Source: an uncultured Collinsella sp.
GTDB lineage: Bacteria; Actinomycetota; Coriobacteriia; Coriobacteriales; Coriobacteriaceae
Direction: 5' to 3'
Assembly (NCBI GenBank): GCA_958453935.1
Contig: CAUDZT010000087.1
Span: forward strand, 1-5,928
DNA: 5,928 bases
Position numbers and translations under genes: made by a program. Under the pieces are notes generated by a model. That model saw only the letters and a program-made list of their open reading frames with translations, searched no databases and had not been told where the DNA came from. Every line of letters begins with the position of its first letter. The stretch's first letter is position 1. This document shows positions 1 to 4,683 of the stretch, one piece after another.

Positions 1-91
1 TTTTTATTACAATGCGGCGGAACGTTTTATTGCGCGTTGGGCGGACCGGTAAACCGTTCGGACGTTAAATCGAGCCGATTGCGCCTTTGCT

Positions 92-121
92 TTGCCGGGG
101 GTGTTCGTTATCGGCTAGTAT
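92..121 (+). promoter_or_regulatory. Candidate promoter of the lipoprotein gene
   Basis: A -35-like TTGCCG (92-97) and a -10-like TAGTAT (116-121) are separated by 18 bp. Each matches the sigma-70 consensus at four of six positions. Transcription would begin near 127-130 and give a leader of roughly 55 bases before the ATG at 185. The assignment rests on pattern only. The window opens with TTTTTATT, which could be the T-tail of an upstream terminator, so an independent promoter here is reasonable. Confidence 0.4.
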
Positions 122-140
122 GGCCTTATTGTTACGACGT

Positions 141-164
141 GCACCGCGTCGGGAAGCGCGGTGC
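141..164 (+). promoter_or_regulatory. GC-rich leader hairpin before the lipoprotein gene
   Basis: GCACCGCG (141-148) pairs perfectly with CGCGGTGC (157-164) around an 8-base loop. The stem ends 8 bases before the GGGAGGAA ribosome binding site (173-180). No T-run follows, so it is not an intrinsic terminator. It could stabilise the mRNA 5' end or tune ribosome access; the role is inferred. Confidence 0.5.
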
Positions 165-184
165 CGCTTGTTGGGAGGAATGTC

Positions 185-742
185 ATGAAGAAGAAGCTGC
201 TGCTTGCGCCCCTGATGGCTGTTCTGGTCGCGTGCGTGGTTGTGCTTTCCGGCTGCGGAGGTCCTTCGGTTGAGGAGCTCATCACCGAGGATCTTACGAC
301 GCAGTTTGACGAGGTCAAGAACGGTGGCGACGACTTCCTCGCCGGCCTGGAAGAGGCCTCGGGCGACGAGTTCGAGCAGCTGGGCATCGATCCCAAGGAG
401 TACGCCAAGAGCTATCTCGAGGGCTTTGACTACAAGATCGGCGACGTGACGGTCGACGAGGACAAGGGCACCGCGACTGCCGAGGTCACCATTACCTGCA
501 AGTCCATGAACCAGATCGTTGAGGATTTTGCCACCCAGTACCAGGAGAAGGTCGCCGCGCTCGATTCGATGCCTTCCGATGACGAGCTGTACAAGATGGC
601 CGGTCAGGTTATGGTCGATGTGACCAAGGCTGCTAAGACCAAGGACACCAAGGTCACCTTCAAGTACTCCTGCAATGACGACGGCGAGTGGTCTGCCGAC
701 GATTCCGCAACCAACGAGATGATGAATGCGATGATGAGCTAG
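185..742 (+). CDS. Small secreted lipoprotein, possible NTF2-like fold
   Basis: The product is a 185-residue lipoprotein probably anchored to the outer face of the membrane. Its N-terminus MKKK is followed by a hydrophobic stretch (residues 5-22) and an LSGC lipobox (21-24), so Cys24 should be lipidated after signal peptidase II cleavage. I chose the ATG at 185 rather than an in-frame one at 161 because GGGAGGAA (173-180) lies just before it and because it gives a classic signal peptide. The mature part is acidic, with a helical first half (30-80) and beta-like stretches near 83-105 and 156-163. This helix-then-strand pattern, ending in a DGEW turn (166-169), resembles DUF4878/NTF2-like lipoproteins, but no family can be assigned. 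Cys105 and Cys163 could form a disulfide. The tail ends in a Met-rich NEMMNAMMS. It appears to be a single-gene unit closed by downstream hairpins. Its ligand or partner is unknown. Confidence 0.85.
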   Translation: MKKKLLLAPLMAVLVACVVVLSGCGGPSVEELITEDLTTQFDEVKNGGDDFLAGLEEASGDEFEQLGIDPKEYAKSYLEGFDYKIGDVTVDEDKGTATAEVTITCKSMNQIVEDFATQYQEKVAALDSMPSDDELYKMAGQVMVDVTKAAKTKDTKVTFKYSCNDDGEWSADDSATNEMMNAMMS

Positions 743-745
743 GGG

Positions 746-775
746 AGTTACGGCGTTTTACCAAACGCCGTAACT
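746..775 (+). terminator. Perfect 13-bp hairpin just after the lipoprotein stop
   Basis: AGTTACGGCGTTT (746-758) and AAACGCCGTAACT (763-775) form a perfect 13-bp stem with a 4-base loop, starting 3 bases after the stop codon. There is no T-tract on the 3' side, so on its own it is a poor intrinsic terminator. It more likely protects the 3' end of the mRNA or works with the second hairpin at 817-857. Confidence 0.55.
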
Positions 776-816
776 GCTCGACGCTGCGCGGGCGCCAGAG
801 CGACAACTTGTCATTC

Positions 817-858
817 AAAGAGGACGGCATGACCAGAAGGTCTATGCCGTCCTCTTTT
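817..858 (+). terminator. Intrinsic terminator of the lipoprotein gene
   Basis: A 14-bp perfect stem joins AAAGAGGACGGCAT (817-830) to ATGCCGTCCTCTTT (844-857). After a one-base bulge (843) it extends by GACC/GGTC (831-834 with 839-842) around an AGAA tetraloop. The right arm runs into TTTT (855-858). With an A-run on the left and a T-run on the right, it could also act weakly on the opposite strand, which suits a convergent gene pair. Confidence 0.8.
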
Positions 859-934
859 CATGCCAATTTGTTCGCACTGGTGCCCGCTCGCTGCCCGTCC
901 TCTACCTGCGGCGTTGCCATGGTAGTCATTGGGG

Positions 935-982
935 CGGCACTTGGGGACGTTCCTTTTCTGCCGGCAGTTGGGGACGTTCCTT
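935..982. repeat. Two-copy 21-bp direct repeat, 27-bp period
   Basis: Copies at 935-955 and 962-982 differ by one base (CGGCAC versus CGGCAG, then TTGGGGACGTTCCTT in both). The core GGGACGTTCC is nearly self-complementary. The palindrome TGCCGGCA (959-966) bridges the copies. All six frames give low-complexity peptides with no ribosome binding site, so I read it as a non-coding intergenic repeat. I associate this motif from memory with Coriobacteriia genomes but cannot verify that here. Confidence 0.7.
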
Positions 983-1007
983 GCGCCAGCGTTGCATCGA
1001 ATGCTCG

Positions 1008-1177
1008 GGAAAATACGAGCCGGTATTTGGCCGAATAGCGGGTCGCGGTTTCCGGATGGGGTGGGTTGTGGAAAGTGCGACCCGGAATATTGCTCTGAAA
1101 CGGGATGCCGTTTCCCCGACAAGGCTCAACCGGAAAGCGCATCCCATTCTGAGGCGGCAAAACGGGATGCGCTTTCC
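1008..1177. repeat. Array of three 46-bp imperfect palindromes, 62-bp period
   Basis: Units at 1008-1053, 1070-1115 and 1132-1177 are each exactly 46 bp. Each begins GGAAA, ends TTTCC, and is separated from the next by 16 bp. By eye, neighbouring units match at about 30 of 46 positions, mostly in the arms. The third is the best palindrome: GGAAAGCGCATCCCATT pairs with AACGGGATGCGCTTTCC with one mismatch in 17 and a 12-base loop. The first two match at about 11-12 of 17 arm positions. No T-tract follows, so these are not ordinary terminators. They look like a REP/BIME-type or MITE-derived family in the gap between two convergent genes. Apart from this array and the two-copy repeat, I see nothing in 859-1218. 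Confidence 0.75.
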
Positions 1178-1218
1178 GCGCGACAGAATCTATCCAGCCG
1201 TGTTGAGCGACAGCCCCG

Positions 1219-1887
1219 CTACTCGCCCAGAATCAGCGACGCGAGCTCTTCCTGGGTGTCCACCACGTAGTCGGCGCCGGCGGACTCCAGCTCTGCGCGG
1301 CCGCGGAAGCCCCAGCTGACACCGGCGCTCTTGAGGCCGGCATTGTGACCGGTCAGGACGTCGACATTGGAATCGCCCACATAGAGCGTGGTTGCCGGGT
1401 CGGCGCCTAGCTCTTTCATCACATGCAGCGTAACAGGCGCCTCGGGCTTGGGAGGAAGCGCATCGACGCGGCCCTGCACCAGCGCAAAGCGCTCGGAACC
1501 AAAGTATTTCTCGATAAGCGGAGCGGCCGAGACGTGGTCCTTGTTAGTGAGCACGGCAAGCTGCACACCCGCGGCGCGCAGGCGGTCGAGCATCTCGATC
1601 GTGCCGGCGTACGGTGCGGTGTGGTCCTCCTTGTGCTCGCCGTAGTAAGCCCTAAACTCGGCAAGCGTCTGCTCAAACATACGGCTGTCGCCCGCGTACT
1701 CGGCGGGCATAAAGCGCTCAACCAGCTTGAGCATGCCGTTTCCCACCTTGTAACGGTACTCGTCAACGGCAAACGTGGGCCAGCCGTGCGTCTCGCAGGT
1801 ATGGTTGCCGGCGGCCGCCAGGTCCTCGAGCGTGTTGAGAATGGTGCCGTCCAGGTCAAAGATCACATGGGAAAAAGCTGCTGCCAT
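1219..1887 (-). CDS. HAD-superfamily phosphatase, phosphoglycolate phosphatase-like
   Basis: The predicted product is a 222-residue cytoplasmic phosphohydrolase. All four HAD motifs are present: motif I FDLDGT with nucleophile Asp11 and acid/base Asp13; motif II Thr114 in VLTNK; motif III Lys147 in PPKPEA; motif IV GDSNVD (171-176) with Mg2+-binding acids. The helical insert between motif I and motif II (about 18-95) is the C1-type cap of the Gph/PGMB group, and the length is normal for it. Start choice: an in-frame ATG at 1902 would add five residues, but GGGAG lies 5 bases before the ATG at 1887, so 1887 is preferred. It lies downstream of the PTS regulator on the same strand and may be read through from it or from a local promoter. 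The substrate is not determined by sequence: 2-phosphoglycolate is the default family guess, while a sugar phosphate made by the nearby PTS is a contextual alternative. Confidence 0.9.
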   Translation of the reverse strand: MAAAFSHVIFDLDGTILNTLEDLAAAGNHTCETHGWPTFAVDEYRYKVGNGMLKLVERFMPAEYAGDSRMFEQTLAEFRAYYGEHKEDHTAPYAGTIEMLDRLRAAGVQLAVLTNKDHVSAAPLIEKYFGSERFALVQGRVDALPPKPEAPVTLHVMKELGADPATTLYVGDSNVDVLTGHNAGLKSAGVSWGFRGRAELESAGADYVVDTQEELASLILGE

Positions 1888-1906
1888 GAAAGCTCCCGTC
1901 ATTGGG

Positions 1907-1957
1907 TTCCAAAACGCACCCCATAATACTGGGCTTGCGCGTCGGGCACGTTTGGAA
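1907..1957 (-). promoter_or_regulatory. Hairpin upstream of the HAD gene
   Basis: Arms TTCCAAAACGCACCC (1907-1921) and GGGCACGTTTGGAA (1944-1957) are inverted. In a minus-strand RNA they pair over 14 bp with one bulged U and two G-U wobbles; a plus-strand RNA would have A-C mismatches instead, so the structure favours minus-strand transcripts. The 22-base loop contains a -10-like TATTAT. No T-tract follows. It would form only in read-through RNA from the regulator gene, not in RNA starting at the local promoter. Confidence 0.5.
1923..1928 (-). promoter_or_regulatory. Possible -10 element for the HAD gene
   Basis: On the minus strand this reads TATTAT, five of six matches to the -10 consensus, about 36 bases before the ATG at 1887. 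I find no convincing -35 hexamer 16-18 bp upstream, so the promoter, if real, is weak or activator-dependent. Confidence 0.3.
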
Positions 1958-2017
1958 TCAAAACATCTTCAGGGATAGTGAGCCACGTCGCACCAGCCAG
2001 CGCTCGCCCGCTAGCAG

Positions 2018-2055
2018 ATCCTCGGCAGCTGCTCTCCCACGATCATGTCGAGGAT
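2018..2055 (-). other. 7-bp inverted repeat downstream of the regulator
   Basis: ATCCTCG (2018-2024) and CGAGGAT (2049-2055) are perfect inverted arms around 24 bases that include the palindrome GCAGCTGC (2025-2032). It begins about 15 bases past the regulator stop. There is no T-tract, so termination is doubtful and read-through into the HAD gene is plausible. Confidence 0.3.
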
Positions 2056-2069
2056 GCGGGTTGAGCCCT

Positions 2070-4040
2070 TTATCCGATATCGTGCGTAAACGCAGCCAGA
2101 AACTCTTCGAACGTGTCGGTCTGCATGAGCCTCATCGTGGTCTCTACCGAGGAGAACACTTCGATAATCAGGTCGAGCACATCTCTAAAGAGCCCCATAT
2201 CTTCCTGTGCGATGCCTATGAGCAGCACAAACCGCACGTCGTGGCGTCCCCAGGGAATCGGGGTGTCATTGTGGGCCACAGCGATAAACGAGCGCTTGGG
2301 ATATACCGAGATCGCGTGGGGTATGGCGAGGCTGTCAGTAAACGCCGTCGATGAGACGCTCTCACGCAGATGCACGTCAGCGATAAACTCAGGCGTTGCG
2401 AGCCCCTGAACAGCCAAAAGCTTCCCCATTTGGTCGATGCAGCTTGTGGCGTCGACTACGTCTATGTTGCGTATAAACAGCCCCGGCTGCAGCAGACGCC
2501 CCAAAAGGCCCTGGGCATAGAGGCGCCGCCGCCGCTCCTGGATGGCGCAAAGCCGGTCGCGGATCTTTCGCACGTTTTGCTTAGTGAGGATGGGTCCGAT
2601 CAAGACTTTGGTGGTGCCTCCACAAACCGGCACGTCGATTGTGGTGATTACCGCATCGCTTTCGGGCGGATTGGCCAGGTAACTATCGCAGCTCATCACG
2701 GCGACAACGCTTATGTCATCGCCAAACTCGGTCTTGAGGTCGTCGACGAGCCTTCGTGCAAAGTCGTGGTACTCCTCGATAATCACTGTGCAGGTGACGG
2801 CGCCGTCGGGTGCGGAGAACTTCTCAAAGTAAGCGCCGATATGAAAGGCGATAAACGCGATTTCGTTTTCGCCCACCTCAATATCCATGGCGGTGGAGAA
2901 GCGGTGGGCGATATAGACCGCCATGTCGTAGACCGGTGCGTACTCGCTTTTGATCTGCGCGGCGAGCGGGTTGGGGTAGCTTACGCGGTAGACGGCGCGC
3001 TGGTAGGCGTTAAACATATGCAGGACGAGTTGTAGGCGCATGGGCTCGTCGATAAAGCGTGGCAGGTCGTAGCGCTTTCCGCACTCGTCGAGGATCCCCA
3101 GAACCATGTCTACAAATTCGCGGTCAATGATGCTTGAGAGCTTCTCGCGGCTGAGCTCGTCAAAATCGCAACGCTCGACGGAAAGCGCCAAAAGCAGCAG
3201 AATCTGCTGAAAATCGTCGCGTGGGATGGCACAACCAAACTCCTTCTCAAAGTAGGCGGCAATGCGCTGGGCGCAGCGTACGATCTGTTCGCGCTGCCCG
3301 AGTTGTGTCACTAGGCCGTCTGCGTCGATGGGGCCGTCCACCTCGCTGAGCTCGTTGTTCGAGGTGAGCCTGATGATGATCACTAACAGGTGCACGAGCA
3401 GGTTGGAGAGCGCGTAGCCGTTGATAAATAGATCCGAGCGCTGGCAGATCGCGACCAAGCTCGAGAGGGTTGCCTGCACGTCAAAGTCGGGAAACATGTT
3501 TTCGAGCGTTTTGGTTGAGGTGAAATAGCCATAGGAGTTGTGGGTGGCTATGTGGCCGAGAAGCTTGCGCTTGTCGGCCTCTCGCCCCGTGAGTTTCATG
3601 CGGTAGTCGTGTGTCTCGACATTGAGGTCGAACTGCCGAACGAGCGCGCGCACCTGCGGCATCACGGAGCTCTGAAACGTGCTCTCGCTGATAAAGAGCT
3701 CATCGGCGATATCAAAGACGGAGAGTCCATCGCATGCGTTGACAAGGCGGGAGATAGTAAAGTCGCGCCTGGAGTCCGCGTTCGCGGGGAGGGTATTGAC
3801 ACCTTCGCAAGGACTAGCGGAAGCGCTGGCGGCAGCCGGCGCCGCCGTGGCAAGGCGATAGCCCTCTTTAGACGATTCGATATGTCGCGTACCGGTCTCG
3901 TTGACCTCTGCAACATAGTTGCGGATGCTTCGCTCACTCGCGCCCAAAAGGCCGGCAAGCATCGAGGAAGACACCCATGAGCTGCTGTTTTCGAGCACGT
4001 CGATCATGCGGTTGATGCGGTTCTGCTTGGCGCTCGCCAT
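2070..4040 (-). CDS. PRD-containing PTS transcriptional activator, LicR/MtlR type
   Basis: This 656-residue cytoplasmic regulator has the full LicR/MtlR layout. An N-terminal winged helix (about 5-62) is followed by an Ala/Ser-rich linker (64-76), a second Mga-like HTH (92-160), PRD1 (about 175-295), PRD2 (about 300-410), a galactitol-EIIB-like domain (414-500) and a fructose/mannitol-type EIIA (520-656). Visible phosphorylation sites are His217 (PRD1), His341 and His400 (PRD2) and His575 in the EIIA AIPHA motif. There is no histidine at all between 217 and 341, so the usual second PRD1 histidine is missing. The EIIB-like domain lacks its Cys-x-x-Gly-x-Gly loop, with Ile421/Glu422 where the cysteine would be. 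The two HTHs point to DNA binding rather than BglG-type RNA antitermination. The start is supported by GGAGG at 4047-4051, 6 bases upstream. It is divergent from a lactose-family EIIB-EIIC operon, as expected for its target, by analogy to LicR and the lichenan PTS of Bacillus subtilis. The sugar sensed is unknown. Confidence 0.9.
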   Translation of the reverse strand: MASAKQNRINRMIDVLENSSSWVSSSMLAGLLGASERSIRNYVAEVNETGTRHIESSKEGYRLATAAPAAASASASPCEGVNTLPANADSRRDFTISRLVNACDGLSVFDIADELFISESTFQSSVMPQVRALVRQFDLNVETHDYRMKLTGREADKRKLLGHIATHNSYGYFTSTKTLENMFPDFDVQATLSSLVAICQRSDLFINGYALSNLLVHLLVIIIRLTSNNELSEVDGPIDADGLVTQLGQREQIVRCAQRIAAYFEKEFGCAIPRDDFQQILLLLALSVERCDFDELSREKLSSIIDREFVDMVLGILDECGKRYDLPRFIDEPMRLQLVLHMFNAYQRAVYRVSYPNPLAAQIKSEYAPVYDMAVYIAHRFSTAMDIEVGENEIAFIAFHIGAYFEKFSAPDGAVTCTVIIEEYHDFARRLVDDLKTEFGDDISVVAVMSCDSYLANPPESDAVITTIDVPVCGGTTKVLIGPILTKQNVRKIRDRLCAIQERRRRLYAQGLLGRLLQPGLFIRNIDVVDATSCIDQMGKLLAVQGLATPEFIADVHLRESVSSTAFTDSLAIPHAISVYPKRSFIAVAHNDTPIPWGRHDVRFVLLIGIAQEDMGLFRDVLDLIIEVFSSVETTMRLMQTDTFEEFLAAFTHDIG

Positions 4041-4084
4041 GGCTTTCCTCCAAGAGATGAACGGCAGACAGGGTGTACCGCCCC

Positions 4085-4114
4085 ATGGTATCTCAGGTTA
4101 AGAAAGGGTGTCTT
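4085..4114 (-). promoter_or_regulatory. Possible regulator promoter
   Basis: On the minus strand, AAGACA (4109-4114) and TACCAT (4085-4090) lie 18 bp apart and each matches the consensus at four of six positions. Transcription would start near 4078, giving a leader of about 38 bases before the ATG at 4040. The -35 lies inside the AT-rich dyad at 4098-4120, so binding there would affect this promoter. Weak pattern evidence only. Confidence 0.3.
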
Positions 4115-4120
4115 TTCTAA
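4098..4120. promoter_or_regulatory. AT-rich dyad, candidate operator
   Basis: TTAAGAAAG (4098-4106) and CTTTTCTAA (4112-4120) are inverted arms matching at seven of nine positions around a 5-base centre. It is an AT-rich island in GC-rich DNA, sits in the divergent control region and overlaps the putative regulator -35. It could be a binding site for the PRD regulator (autoregulation). That role is inferred. Confidence 0.4.
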
Positions 4121-4121
4121 T

Positions 4122-4205
4122 TTGCCGCCCAAGCGGAAAATCGCCCGGCTTGCCGTGCGGGCGGAAAATCTGCTGCCTTGCCGCTATGCGGCAAAAAGTC
4201 GGTTG
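4122..4205. repeat. Three 28-bp tandem repeats with internal dyads
   Basis: Repeats begin with TTGCCG at exactly 4122, 4150 and 4178. The first two share TTGCCG and GCGGAAAATC and match at 20 of 28 positions. The third has GCGGCAAAAAGTC offset by one base. Each contains a dyad of CCGC/GCGG type; in the third, TTGCCGC (4178-4184) and GCGGCAA (4188-4194) are perfect around TAT. The array ends just upstream of the probable EIIB promoter, so it could be a set of activator sites. A REP-like intergenic repeat is the alternative. Confidence 0.65.
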
Positions 4206-4233
4206 GCGGCAAGAGCCCTCCGCCGCGTATAGT
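4203..4233 (+). promoter_or_regulatory. Probable promoter of the EIIB-EIIC operon
   Basis: TATAGT (4228-4233) is a five-of-six -10 match. The best -35 is TTGGCG (4203-4208) at a long 19-bp spacing, which is weak and fits an activator-dependent promoter. Transcription would begin near 4240 and leave a leader of about 100 bases before the EIIB start. Confidence 0.5.
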
Positions 4234-4281
4234 GCAGTCACGGTCAAGGGCGGCCGGGTCGACACGGGCGCCCAAGAACAC

Positions 4282-4322
4282 AGCGGGGATCGCAGCGGCA
4301 TCGGAGCTGCCTCGAGCCCGCT
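4282..4322 (+). promoter_or_regulatory. Possible two-tier stem in the operon leader
   Basis: AGCGGG (4282-4287) can pair with CCCGCT (4317-4322), enclosing GCAGC (4292-4296) with GCTGC (4306-4310). The structure ends 8 bases before the AAGGAG ribosome binding site (4331-4336). No T-tract follows, so there is no clear attenuator. The short stems separated by internal loops could be chance in GC-rich DNA. Confidence 0.25.
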
Positions 4323-4342
4323 TATTGGGAAAGGAGTACCCC

Positions 4343-4672
4343 ATGGCAGATGAGAACGGCACCGTTCGCATTCTCCTCGCTTGCGGCATCGGTGCCTCGA
4401 CCGGCTTTATGGCGGCAGGCATGCGCAAGGTCGCAAAGTCCAAGGGTCTTGACTGCACCATCAAGGCAGTCAGTAAGTCTGAGATTATGGACTACGCCGA
4501 CAAGATCGACGTCCTCCTGCTCGGTCCGCACTTCGCCTCCGAGGTGCCCGAGATCCAGTCTCAAGTGGCATCTCACGGCGTGAAGGTCATGGCCATCGAC
4601 CCCGACTATTACGCGGCGCTCGACGGCGAGAGCATCCTCGAGGATGCCTACGACCTGCTTGACGAAGACTAG
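4343..4672 (+). CDS. PTS EIIB, lactose/cellobiose family
   Basis: The product is a 109-residue cytoplasmic PTS subunit that carries phosphate from EIIA to the incoming sugar at EIIC. The phosphocysteine is Cys14 in the loop CGIGAST (14-20), directly after a first beta strand (VRILLA). A second strand, VLLLGPHF (57-64), carries the LLGP motif typical of cellobiose-type EIIB. Length is normal for the family (about 100-110). The start is fixed by AAGGAG at 4331-4336, 6 bases before the ATG; the frame is open further upstream, but without a supported start. EIIC begins 11 bases after this stop, so the two are surely co-transcribed. The C-terminus is acidic (residues 98-109). The sugar specificity cannot be read from this subunit. 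Confidence 0.93.
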   Translation: MADENGTVRILLACGIGASTGFMAAGMRKVAKSKGLDCTIKAVSKSEIMDYADKIDVLLLGPHFASEVPEIQSQVASHGVKVMAIDPDYYAALDGESILEDAYDLLDED

Positions 4673-4683
4673 GAGGGGACAAC

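Larger units (their letters stand above)
1899..2042 (-). other. Short coding-like open frame, possible gene remnant
   Basis: A minus-strand frame of 47 codons runs from just after a TGA (2043-2045) to a TGA at 1899-1901. Its second half reads naturally as protein (WLTIPEDVLIPNVPD, then AQAQYYGVRFGTQ). It has no ATG and no ribosome binding site. Its stop overlaps the unused HAD ATG at 1902 in an ATGA arrangement, as seen in coupled genes. It could be the tail of a decayed upstream gene or chance coding inside a repeat. I do not recognise the peptide and would not annotate it as a gene. Confidence 0.2.

Noticed and set aside
1008..1177. CRISPR array
   Set aside because: There are only three units, about two-thirds identical, with 16-bp spacers; this does not fit CRISPR repeat identity or spacer length, and there are no cas genes.
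811..1319. Several overlapping short open frames on both strands between the lipoprotein and HAD genes
   Set aside because: They run through hairpins and repeats, have odd Arg/Pro/Cys-rich composition and lack ribosome binding sites; treated as repeat-derived noise.
1902..2354. Plus-strand open frame whose N-terminus (GSKTHPI, then GLRVG) faintly resembles the start of ribosomal protein S3
   Set aside because: It starts at TTG without a ribosome binding site, the likeness ends after about 15 residues, and the rest is antisense to the regulator gene.
2370..3035. Plus-strand open frame of 221 codons inside the regulator gene
   Set aside because: It is antisense to the PRD and EIIA domains, with no ribosome binding site or recognisable domain.
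4240..4342. BglG-type RNA antiterminator (RAT) and terminator pair in the EIIB leader
   Set aside because: No T-tract terminator is present, and the regulator has two DNA-binding HTH domains instead of a CAT RNA-binding domain.
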